Positions 17,334 to 23,492 of a DNA stretch of 25,033 nucleotides are shown here, piece after piece. The translations under genes and the position numbers were made by a program. The DNA is from JADZEJ01 sp964426815. Its GTDB lineage: Bacteria > Patescibacteriota > Patescibacteriia > 2-12-FULL-60-25. A model generated the notes under the pieces. That model worked only from the letters and a program-made list of their open reading frames with translations, had not been told where the DNA came from and made no database searches. How positions within the stretch are numbered: the stretch's first letter is position 1; the number at the start of each line of letters is the position of its first letter. The stretch spans positions 1-25,033 of the forward strand of contig CAYRRZ010000014.1 in assembly GCA_964426815.1 (NCBI GenBank), in the 5' to 3' direction.

Positions 17334-17747
17334 TTACACCTCGGTCTTCGCAATCTTCATCACCATATGAGCCTGAACTTCGGTCATTGGACACACCGAT
17401 AAACGCGAATGGCTCACGAGCGGCATTACCGATAAACCATGGGTATTACGCATTTCGTCCAAGCTTACCGGCCGCTGACAAGACTTAATCGCCTCAACCT
17501 GAACCGCCGACCAATCCCCGCTCGTTGCCGTTGAATCAGCAAAAGCTTCCTTCACAATCCGACCAATCCCAACAATCATCTTTTCTTCTCCAGAATGATA
17601 GATAAAAACAATATCCCCTTTTTTCATCTCACGCAGATTATTCCGCGCCTGAAAATTACGTACCCCCGTCCATTCAGTTTGGCGGTCACGTTCAAGCATT
17701 TCATAGGAATAGACACCCGGTTCGGTTTTGAGAATCCAATAGGCCAT
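17334..17747 (-). CDS. EVE-domain protein
   Basis: From the chosen start the protein has 137 residues: MAYWILKTEPGVYSYEML, then TEWTGVRNFQARNNLREMKKGDIVFIYHSGEEK. These are the hallmark EVE-domain segments, with the W-x-G-V-R-N-x-Q-A-R-N core. EVE domains belong to the PUA-like fold and are thought to bind modified bases in DNA or RNA; the bacterial stand-alone form is not well characterised. I prefer the internal ATG at 17747 over the one at 17771 because family members start with a short A-Y-W-(I/L)-(L/M)-K segment. There is no Shine-Dalgarno, and TATCGT sits 9 bases upstream, so the mRNA may be leaderless. It is divergent from the pterin dehydratase gene. Confidence 0.88.
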   Translation of the reverse strand: MAYWILKTEPGVYSYEMLERDRQTEWTGVRNFQARNNLREMKKGDIVFIYHSGEEKMIVGIGRIVKEAFADSTATSGDWSAVQVEAIKSCQRPVSLDEMRNTHGLSVMPLVSHSRLSVCPMTEVQAHMVMKIAKTEV

Positions 17748-17756
17748 AGTCAGAAA

Positions 17757-17779
17757 ACGATAGCACATCATGCTACTCT
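17757..17779. promoter_or_regulatory. Back-to-back -10 boxes between the EVE and dehydratase genes
   Basis: Minus-strand TATCGT (17762-17757) lies 9 bases before the EVE start and plus-strand TACTCT (17774-17779) lies 8 bases before the dehydratase start. No clear -35 boxes or ribosome sites are seen. The spacing fits near-leaderless transcripts. Confidence 0.35.
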
Positions 17780-17787
17780 ATTCCCAT

Positions 17788-18120
17788 ATGCCCCCTCTCC
17801 ATGAACAACACTGCGTACCCTGCGAAGGCGGGGTTCCCGCGCTTCAAAAACCAGAAGCTCTCAAATTAGCCGCAGAAGTAAATGACTGGACCTTGGCCGC
17901 GGACAATACATCAATTTCAAAAGAATATACTTTTGAGGACTTTAAACAAGCACTCATCTTCATCAATAAAGTCGGCGAAGTTGCCGAAGGCGAAAACCAT
18001 CATCCCGACATTCACTGGTGGTGGAACAAGGTTCAACTCATCTCAACCACACATGCCATCGGTGGCCTTTCGAACAATGACTTCATCTTGGCCTCCAAGA
18101 TCAACCGGATAAACCTGTAA
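17788..18120 (+). CDS. 4a-hydroxytetrahydrobiopterin dehydratase (pterin carbinolamine dehydratase)
   Basis: From the ATG at 17788 the protein has 110 residues. The family signature GENHHPDIHWWWNKVQLISTTH with the following AIGGLSNNDF is intact, including the three active-site histidines. The enzyme dehydrates 4a-hydroxytetrahydropterin in recycling of the aromatic-hydroxylase cofactor; bacterial copies without a hydroxylase are common, and their role is uncertain. No phenylalanine hydroxylase, molybdopterin or Rubisco gene is in the window. An upstream ATG at 17770 would add MLLYSH; I prefer 17788 because MPPLHEQHCVPCEGG resembles other members' N-termini. The start overlaps no Shine-Dalgarno. 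Confidence 0.92.
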   Translation: MPPLHEQHCVPCEGGVPALQKPEALKLAAEVNDWTLAADNTSISKEYTFEDFKQALIFINKVGEVAEGENHHPDIHWWWNKVQLISTTHAIGGLSNNDFILASKINRINL

Positions 18121-18165
18121 TAAACCGCCGGAGTGCGCGTTACAGAAGGCAAATATCCACACTAT

Positions 18166-18753
18166 ATGACCAACACCACTAAAGTAGTCAGTCTCATCGG
18201 GCTGATTCTCATTCTCGGAGGCGGCTTCTATCTCTATTCAAACCAATCCCCAAAGCCAACAATAAAAACAGATCTCCCAACGGGCTCGGTACCAAAAACA
18301 CCCCCAAATAAACAAACCACTGACAAAGCAATCGCCGCAATCAACCAAAACGAAAAAACAGGAACGGAAACAAAAACCAACCCAGAGATCACCCTCCCCA
18401 TAATCGACGACACCTGGAAAACCTATACCAATAAATCCGGCGAGTTTAGCTTCCAATGGCCAACCAAGGGTCGCTATGCCCCAAAGTGGGACAGCAGCTT
18501 CGCCGACACCGACCCATGCACTGAAGGTGAAACCAAAGTCTTAAATGGCAATACCTTCTGTCATCAGATGTCTGCCTTTCGCAGCGACAATCTCATCTTA
18601 ACCCATATCTATACGATTCCTTTCGGAAAAAAATTCATCGTCATGAGTTTTTCAAAAGAAGCGGCTCAAGCCGGATTCGATGAAGCCACCTTTGACGCTC
18701 ATCTCGACCAAATCATGTCGACCTTTAGCTTTACGAAGAACAAGTTACAATAA
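18166..18753 (+). CDS. N-terminally anchored hypothetical protein
   Basis: From the ATG at 18166 the protein has 195 residues. A membrane anchor spans about 7-25 (SLIGLILILGGGFYLY), followed by a Lys/Thr/Pro-rich linker to about 75. A soluble outer domain follows, with WKTYTNKSGEFSFQWP near 83 and a two-Cys segment (DPCTEGETKVLNGNTFC). The opening of this domain resembles the PsbP-like and lipoprotein-type folds that start with a Y-x-N-x-x-x-G-F-S-F-x-Y/W-P motif; I cannot assign a function. A GTG at 18133 would add 11 residues; the ATG is preferred because the anchor then begins normally. It follows the dehydratase by 45 bases and ends at a terminator. Confidence 0.75.
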   Translation: MTNTTKVVSLIGLILILGGGFYLYSNQSPKPTIKTDLPTGSVPKTPPNKQTTDKAIAAINQNEKTGTETKTNPEITLPIIDDTWKTYTNKSGEFSFQWPTKGRYAPKWDSSFADTDPCTEGETKVLNGNTFCHQMSAFRSDNLILTHIYTIPFGKKFIVMSFSKEAAQAGFDEATFDAHLDQIMSTFSFTKNKLQ

Positions 18754-18779
18754 AAAACTGCCCCAAAGGGCAGTTTTTT
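18752..18779 (+). terminator. Terminator of the dehydratase/anchored-protein unit
   Basis: CTGCCC (18758-18763) pairs with GGGCAG (18768-18773) across CAAA, flanked by A6 and T6. It begins at the stop codon of the anchored protein and should isolate this unit from the protease gene. Confidence 0.88.
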
Positions 18780-18792
18780 ATTCCCTCCCGTA

Positions 18793-18821
18793 TTGACAAG
18801 AACCTCAATCCATGGAACATT
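18793..18821 (+). promoter_or_regulatory. Promoter of the exported protease gene
   Basis: TTGACA (18793-18798), a 17-base spacer and a weak AACATT (18816-18821) lie about 58 bases before the ATG. The spacer shares CCATGG at its end with the promoter at 12222-12250. Confidence 0.5.
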
Positions 18822-18878
18822 CTCGCAACTTAAACTCAGGCGCACTTTTCTTAAAAACCCAAGACCGAGGATTAGACC

Positions 18879-20066
18879 ATGAACCTTCGACACCTCGTCG
18901 CATCCGTCCTGCTCACAGCGGGAATCGGTAGCAGTAGCTGTCAACCTCAGCCGCCTCCGGTGCATGGCGGCGCCACCCGCAAAACGAATCCGCGGGAATC
19001 GACCGCCTTCATCCAAGTTCGACCGCCGGAGCAACTGCGGAGACTGTTTCAAAAGGTCTCCACGATCCCAAACCTGGATCCAGATGTCCGTGACGTCTTT
19101 CTCGGCTTCGCCTCCAGAGAGGTGAGCGGAAGCGGTTTCGCGGTGGCGAGCGGCTCCAAGGGAACTCGCATCGTCACCAACCGTCATGTGGTTGATGAGG
19201 GCGAGAAAGTCTCGATTTCCTTCGATGGAGGCACGTCCACCACCGAAGGCGAGATTGTCTACATCGACTCCGATGTCGACCTTGCCGTGATTCAAATCCG
19301 GTCTCAAATCCCAACTCTCGACCTTCTGACCGAACAGCCTGAAGACCTCCAAGAGGTTCATGCGCTCGGCTTTCCAGGACTCGCGGGTCACGGATCCTAT
19401 CAAGCAACGCGAGGCGAAGTCTCAAACAATTGCTTGAAAGAAGCCGACTTCGAACGTGGTGGCAGCAAACGCTGCTTCATTCAACACACGGCTCCCATCG
19501 ACCCCGGCAGCAGCGGCGGCCCGCTTCTCATGAAGCAACAAGTCGTCGGCGTCAATACCTTGGTCATTCGAGGAAGGCAAGGCGTAAACCTCGCGATCCC
19601 TTCCAGCGAAGTCGTGACCGTCCTAAAGAAAACGGACGATGTTCTCAAGCGTCAAAAAGATGCGGACTGGATGTCCAAACAACTCCAGCGCTCATGCGAC
19701 AGGTTCATGCACGAAATGTCATCAGGCAGTCCAAATCTGGATCGCCTGGTGCCCCTCATTTCAAATGAACTCATCCTGCGTAAGGGCTTGCCGGCGCTGG
19801 GCATGGTGCAAAATCCACTCGTGATGGAGGTCTTCGCAAAAGATCCGTACACGGGCATGCAACTGAGCCTCTTGCTCTTCCTCCAGGAAGCGATTGGTGC
19901 GCTCAAGGGCGTTGCGAGTAGCGAACACTGCGCCAACATCAATCCGTCTGACGAGGTCACCGATCCAGACAAAGACGTCAGGATCACGATCGACTTTCGC
20001 AGCGGAAAGCACAGCGAGTTCAGCTGGCGATTCGACCGCGGCAGCTGGCGTCTCTCTGACTTCTGA
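18879..20066 (+). CDS. Exported trypsin-like serine protease with an unassigned C-terminal domain
   Basis: The 395-residue protein has a signal sequence (about 1-20) ending at SSSC, a possible but imperfect lipobox around Cys21. The protease domain has the whole triad of the DegP/HtrA clan: His103 in TNRHVVD, Asp134 in SDVDLAVIQI and Ser212 in DPGSSGGPL. Two cysteines (185 and 199) could form a disulfide. There is no PDZ domain; instead residues about 250-395 form a helical then beta region I cannot assign. It probably acts outside the membrane as a quality-control or processing protease. GAGGA precedes the ATG. The gene is solitary on the plus strand, with its own promoter and terminator. 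Sampled lines are 62-63% G+C, richer than its neighbours, suggesting a separate origin. Confidence 0.88.
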   Translation: MNLRHLVASVLLTAGIGSSSCQPQPPPVHGGATRKTNPRESTAFIQVRPPEQLRRLFQKVSTIPNLDPDVRDVFLGFASREVSGSGFAVASGSKGTRIVTNRHVVDEGEKVSISFDGGTSTTEGEIVYIDSDVDLAVIQIRSQIPTLDLLTEQPEDLQEVHALGFPGLAGHGSYQATRGEVSNNCLKEADFERGGSKRCFIQHTAPIDPGSSGGPLLMKQQVVGVNTLVIRGRQGVNLAIPSSEVVTVLKKTDDVLKRQKDADWMSKQLQRSCDRFMHEMSSGSPNLDRLVPLISNELILRKGLPALGMVQNPLVMEVFAKDPYTGMQLSLLLFLQEAIGALKGVASSEHCANINPSDEVTDPDKDVRITIDFRSGKHSEFSWRFDRGSWRLSDF

Positions 20067-20072
20067 ACAAAA

Positions 20073-20102
20073 CCCCGATCCATCTGGACCGGGGCTTTTT
20101 TG
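20073..20102 (+). terminator. Terminator of the protease gene
   Basis: CCCCGATCC (20073-20081) pairs with GGACCGGGG (20086-20094) with one mismatch, then C and a T run to 20101. It begins 6 bases after the TGA. It may also work in reverse for the DUF1993 gene. Confidence 0.85.
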
Positions 20103-20121
20103 TTGAAATACTTTTCTACAT

Positions 20122-20640
20122 TTAGTTCATGTCCTGCAATGGCAAGCCACCCATATAATCAATCTTCCCAATCGCTGCACCATGCTTACGCAAGATTGCA
20201 TACGCCGTCGTCACATGGAAAAAGAAATTTGGAAGCGCATATTCACGAGCATAGTCCAAACCCGTCATAAACTTGCCTGGAAAATACGGCAATGTCGCCT
20301 GACGTGTTTCTGCACCTTCAAATGAGGCTTCGGTGATTGTTGCGAGATAGGCCAAGGTCTTGGCGATACGAGCGCGCAATTCTTCCAAAGACTTTTCATC
20401 ATCAGCATGCGAAGGAATTTCGGTTCCAGACAAACGGGCTGCAGCACCCTTTGCATTATCACAAGCAATTTGCACCTGCTTCACAAACGGAAACATGTCT
20501 GGCGCCAAGCGCTCTTCGAGCAAAGCGGCTTCATTCAACCCTTTTTCAGCCACATATGACTGAGCCTTAACCAACACGCCATCCAAAGCCTTCAGAGACT
20601 TTGTAAAAATCGGCATGGTGAATTGATAGATCGGATTCAT
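20122..20640 (-). CDS. DUF1993 family protein
   Basis: The 172-residue all-helical protein matches the DUF1993 family. It begins IYQFTMPIFTKSLKALDGVL and contains RLAPDMFPFVKQVQIACDNAKGAAARLSG near 46-74, then the LPYFPGKFMTGLDYAREYALPNFFFHVTTAYAILRKHG segment near 117-154. The family has a DinB-like four-helix fold and no established reaction; the D-x-F-P-x-x-x-Q segment and the late His in FFFHVTTAY could form a metal site. The length is normal. It is a single-gene unit convergent with the protease. There is no Shine-Dalgarno, and TACTAT lies 9 bases upstream of the ATG. The family is better known from proteobacteria and fungi, so acquisition by transfer is possible. Confidence 0.88.
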   Translation of the reverse strand: MNPIYQFTMPIFTKSLKALDGVLVKAQSYVAEKGLNEAALLEERLAPDMFPFVKQVQIACDNAKGAAARLSGTEIPSHADDEKSLEELRARIAKTLAYLATITEASFEGAETRQATLPYFPGKFMTGLDYAREYALPNFFFHVTTAYAILRKHGAAIGKIDYMGGLPLQDMN

Positions 20641-20649
20641 AAAATAGGA

Positions 20650-20655
20650 ATAGTA
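20650..20655 (-). promoter_or_regulatory. -10 box before the DUF1993 gene
   Basis: Minus-strand TACTAT lies 9 bases before the ATG with no ribosome site between, which fits a transcript with little or no leader. No convincing -35 is seen. Confidence 0.35.
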
Positions 20656-20720
20656 TGATTAAGATGATAGTGATACCACTCAAGAGCATTTCTGGCCAGA
20701 CAAACAACCTAACACAAAAC

Positions 20721-20747
20721 AAAAAACGCCTTTTTAAGGCGTTTTTT
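20721..20747 (-). terminator. Bidirectional terminator after the Spy-like gene
   Basis: AAAAAACGCCTT (20721-20732) pairs perfectly with AAGGCGTTTTTT (20736-20747) across three bases. On the minus strand it lies 13 bases after the stop of the Spy-like gene and ends in T6. Confidence 0.85.
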
Positions 20748-20760
20748 GAAGTCAGAGAAA

Positions 20761-21306
20761 TTATCTCACAGAACCAACGGCGCCTTCAAATGAACGCATA
20801 CCTGGACGACCGCCCATCATGCCTCCACCGCGCTTTTCACCCATCCCACGACCTCCCCCAAACGGAGTCGTGAATTGCTCTGGGATATTGTTGTCCTTAG
20901 CCCACTGCTTCAACGCATCAATCTGCGTTTTCATTGCAGCCTGTCTTTCCGCTGGAGTTTTATCCTTCAGAGCTTCCATCGCTGTTTTCAATTCCGTACG
21001 CTTTGCAATAATCTTGTCCTCTTGGTCTTGCGTAAGTTTTCCATCCTTCACGGCCTGGTCAAGCATCGCCTTTTGTTGTTCAAGATGTTTTGCCTGCATT
21101 TCTTGTTGCATCTGCGCATGCTGTGCATCAAATACTTGCTGCACCTCATTCGAATTCAGATGAAACTTTTCAGAAATCGCGGTGACCAAATTACTCATTG
21201 GGTTCACCCGATCTGTTTTGGGAGCAGCGTACAAAACACCAACTCCCATCGTCACCACACCCGCTACACTCGCGGCAGCAATGGCAATTTTTTTCATTGA
21301 TTTCAT
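20761..21306 (-). CDS. Small exported helical protein, Spy/CpxP-like in style
   Basis: The 181-residue protein has a signal sequence (about 1-28, ending LYAAPK) and a long helical body rich in Gln, Glu and Lys. The repeated patterns include EVQQVFDAQHAQMQQEM, AVKDGKLTQDQEDKI and KTPAERQAAMKTQID. The Leu-Thr-x-x-Gln type element (KLTQDQ) resembles the LTxxQ motif of Spy and CpxP, but I cannot claim homology. A Gly/Met/Arg-rich tail (about 150-172) follows. In Spy/CpxP systems such proteins act as periplasmic chaperones controlled by a CpxAR-type sensor. Here a sensor kinase and response regulator lie directly upstream on the same strand, so regulation by them is a reasonable guess. An ATG three codons in (21297) is an alternative start. 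Confidence 0.7.
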   Translation of the reverse strand: MKSMKKIAIAAASVAGVVTMGVGVLYAAPKTDRVNPMSNLVTAISEKFHLNSNEVQQVFDAQHAQMQQEMQAKHLEQQKAMLDQAVKDGKLTQDQEDKIIAKRTELKTAMEALKDKTPAERQAAMKTQIDALKQWAKDNNIPEQFTTPFGGGRGMGEKRGGGMMGGRPGMRSFEGAVGSVR

Positions 21307-21392
21307 AGGTTGTATTGGTCGGAAAAATACCCGTTCTCTTCATCTTTGATCAGAAGAAAAAGAAAACGCTGTATTTCTATAAAGAATGAAAC

Positions 21393-21549
21393 ATTCCTTC
21401 ACGGGCTAGCCACCAGATCGAGAGTGACGAGTAATTGGAACAACCCAGAAGCACGCCTCCAGACTGACCAATCGGTTCGCATGCTGCTGTGACGCAGTTC
21501 ATTGCTTCTCGATCGTAAATCTAGCGTAACAGATACCGCATGAAGGAAT
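21393..21549. ncRNA. Candidate structured RNA: 157-base nested imperfect hairpin
   Basis: Four nested pairings occur in order: ATTCCTTCA-CGG (21393-21404) with CCG and TGAAGGAAT (21536-21538, 21541-21549); GCTAG (21405-21409) with CTAGC (21521-21525); GATCGAGA (21416-21423) with TCTCGATC (21507-21514); and GAAC (21438-21441) with GTTC (21497-21500), extended by AAT/ATT. Internal loops separate them and a 55-base head closes the rod. The region is more G+C-rich than its AT-rich left flank and has no credible coding frame. It begins at the stop codon of the kinase gene on the minus strand, but its strand is undetermined, and no T run follows on either side. A regulatory RNA or a decayed mobile element with terminal inverted repeats are both possible. 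I cannot match it to a known RNA family. Confidence 0.4.
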
Positions 21550-22598
21550 CATGAAGCGCTCTCCAACGGCAAAAAGACTGTAATTCGCGTGCCTTTTCCT
21601 AGTTCACTCTGTATTTCAAGTGTCCCCTTCATTCGTTCAAGATGTGCGCGAACGATCGAAAGTCCAAGACCGCTCCCACCAGTTTGTCTCGATCGGCTTT
21701 TATCAACCCGATAAAAACGCTCAAAAATCTGATCCAGATCTGATGCAGAAATTCCAATACCCGTATCCACAATCGTAATTCGCACACGCTTTGCTTCAGT
21801 CGCAATCGAAATCTGAACTTGCCCCTGAGGCACATTGTAGATAATCGCATTCTGAATCAAATTCCGTAGGGTTTGCAGCAGCATATCCTCATTCGCGAAT
21901 ACATAAGCAGATTCAACCGAAGACGATTCTATCGCAAGCTGAACCAATTTAGCCTCAGCGACCGATTGCAAACTTTTCACAAGTGATCGCACAAACGCAA
22001 CCACATCCACCTTGATCAAACCTAGGTTCGGCATTTCACTTTCATCCGAACGCGACAAAGCTAATACATCACTCACCAAACGGCTCATGTGATGCACCTC
22101 TTCTAAATTACTCTGTCTTTGTTCACGCGCCTGCGGGGCAAGGTCTGAACGATGCAATTCATTTTCTAAATCCGTCTGTAGGATTGCCAATGGTGTGCGC
22201 AATTCATGCGAGGCATCACCCAAAAAGCGCTGTTGTCTTTCATATGCTTGTTGAATCGGCGCCAAAGTTATCCCAGCCAAAAAATAACTAAATGCCCCGC
22301 CGGCAAATAACAAAATTCCATTGACTAAAAATAACGAATACATCAAATCAGCCCGTAACTCATCCGAGCTTGGGGGAATAATTCCTTCTGGCAAAATCAA
22401 AGGCGCACGCGGACGAAAGCGCTCAAAACGTCTTTCTAAACGCGAAGAAAAAGCCGAGTAAATACTACTACTCGAAAGCGTTAATAAAATGGCCAAAATA
22501 GCCACGTACATGAATGTCAGCTTTGCACGCGCCGTCGAAAAACGGCCACTAAGTAAGCCGATATCCTTTTCCCCAAACAGTTTTAAGCCGTTTTGCAT
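21549..22598 (-). CDS. Sensor histidine kinase
   Basis: The 349-residue protein has two membrane segments (about 28-47 and 87-111) enclosing a short outer loop of about 40 residues with several Arg and Pro. The phosphoacceptor His131 lies in GDASHELRTPLAIL. The ATPase domain has the N box (LIQNAIIYN), the G1 box (DTGIGIS), the F box (FERFYRVDKSRS) and the G2 box (GGSGLGLSIV). It phosphorylates the adjacent response regulator. The outer loop is too short for a typical ligand-binding domain, so it may sense membrane state or a protein partner. The start overlaps the regulator's 3' end by about 50 bases, pointing to coupled translation. I keep the first ATG because the next one lies inside the first membrane segment. 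Confidence 0.95.
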   Translation of the reverse strand: MQNGLKLFGEKDIGLLSGRFSTARAKLTFMYVAILAILLTLSSSSIYSAFSSRLERRFERFRPRAPLILPEGIIPPSSDELRADLMYSLFLVNGILLFAGGAFSYFLAGITLAPIQQAYERQQRFLGDASHELRTPLAILQTDLENELHRSDLAPQAREQRQSNLEEVHHMSRLVSDVLALSRSDESEMPNLGLIKVDVVAFVRSLVKSLQSVAEAKLVQLAIESSSVESAYVFANEDMLLQTLRNLIQNAIIYNVPQGQVQISIATEAKRVRITIVDTGIGISASDLDQIFERFYRVDKSRSRQTGGSGLGLSIVRAHLERMKGTLEIQSELGKGTRITVFLPLESAS

Positions 22599-23211
22599 AA
22601 GCGACAGGTAATTTTTTACGGAGGTTCTTCAGATGAACATCTACCACATTACTAAAGGAATCGTAAAACCGATCCCACACATGACTCAAAATATCCTCAC
22701 GTGTCACCACCTCCCCTTTATGCCGAAGAAAAAATTCAAGCAAACCATATTCAAGCAAAGTCAATGAAATCTCCTTGCCCGCAATACTCACTTTTTGCGA
22801 ACGCGTGTCTAATTGAAGCGCATCCAATTCAAGCACATCATATGTCACAATCGGCTGCCGTCTTTGCAAAGCACGAAGACGAGCAACGAGTTCATCAAAA
22901 GAAAACGGCTTAACAAGATAATCATCCGCGCCAATATCGAGACCTGTAATTTTTTCTTGTGTTGAATCTTTTGCAGTTAAAAACAATATCGGAACATGCA
23001 TACCTGCCGCGCGTAAATTGCGGCACACATCCAACCCATTCCGCTTTGGCATCATGATATCGAGCAGAACCACATCATAAGAATTCATGCGCGCCAAGCG
23101 CTCCCCTTCTTCTCCATCAAAAGCAAAATCAACCGTGTACCCACGTTGCTTTAATCCCTGTACCAAACCCGCATTCAATTTTGGCTCATCTTCAACCACC
23201 AGGATTTTCAT
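22549..23211 (-). CDS. Response regulator, OmpR/PhoB family
   Basis: From the ATG at 23211 the protein has 220 residues. The receiver domain starts MKILVVEDEPKL with the acidic pair, carries the phosphoacceptor Asp near 51 in VVLLDIMMPKRNG, and the conserved Lys in LVKPFSFDELVARL near 101. The C-terminal winged helix is seen in LTLLEYGLLEFFLRHKGEVV, then TREDILSHVWDRFYDSFSNVVDVHLKNLRKKL. The upstream ATG at 23232 would add MLGYSLS and is rejected because the family starts at the MKILVVED position. It is transcribed with the kinase downstream. TATAGT lies 6 bases before the ATG, so the mRNA may be leaderless. Confidence 0.96.
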   Translation of the reverse strand: MKILVVEDEPKLNAGLVQGLKQRGYTVDFAFDGEEGERLARMNSYDVVLLDIMMPKRNGLDVCRNLRAAGMHVPILFLTAKDSTQEKITGLDIGADDYLVKPFSFDELVARLRALQRRQPIVTYDVLELDALQLDTRSQKVSIAGKEISLTLLEYGLLEFFLRHKGEVVTREDILSHVWDRFYDSFSNVVDVHLKNLRKKLPVAYAKRLKTVWGKGYRLT

Positions 23212-23217
23212 AGATAA

Positions 23218-23223
23218 ACTATA
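23218..23223 (-). promoter_or_regulatory. -10 box of the two-component operon
   Basis: Minus-strand TATAGT (23223-23218) lies 6 bases before the regulator's ATG, so transcription would begin at or next to the start codon. No clear -35 is seen. Confidence 0.45.
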
Positions 23224-23257
23224 GCCCAACAATCATGAAAAGAGTATGAAGAAACCA

Positions 23258-23286
23258 TTGACAAAAAGCCAAATATATAGTATCTA
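23258..23286 (+). promoter_or_regulatory. Promoter of the zinc-finger/Cys-rich membrane protein gene
   Basis: TTGACA (23258-23263), a 17-base spacer and TATCTA (23281-23286) form the best promoter of the four plus-strand cassettes. The start codon is about 200 bases downstream. Confidence 0.7.
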
Positions 23287-23294
23287 AATCCATC

Positions 23295-23492
23295 AATGAT
23301 TTCCGCTCAAACATTACCGCATCCCCTCACAAACAAGACCCCTAGAAGACCCTTCAAACGTACAAAAGCTGTACCCGTAGGATCAAAGAATCTTCCATAA
23401 GACTCTAAGGTATTTCCAGAATACGACTTAATCAATTCATTGAGTTGTATTCCGGAGGGACCTTGATAGGCCCCTTCATGAAGGAGGAATGA
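23295..23492 (+). promoter_or_regulatory. Structured 5' leader with a masked ribosome site
   Basis: The leader of nearly 200 bases has no reading frame of note. A strong hairpin pairs TCC-a-GAATACGACT (23415-23428) with AGTTGTATTC-c-GGA (23443-23456), with one mismatch and one G-U, across a 14-base loop. Next, CCTTCATGAAGG (23473-23484) is a perfect palindrome that covers the first four bases of the ribosome site AAGGAGG (23481-23487). This could hold translation back until something opens it. I do not recognise a riboswitch class. Confidence 0.4.

Noticed and set aside
21310..21492. 60-residue plus-strand frame in the gap before the kinase
   Set aside because: There is no ribosome site and it overlaps the nested hairpin; the composition does not look coding.
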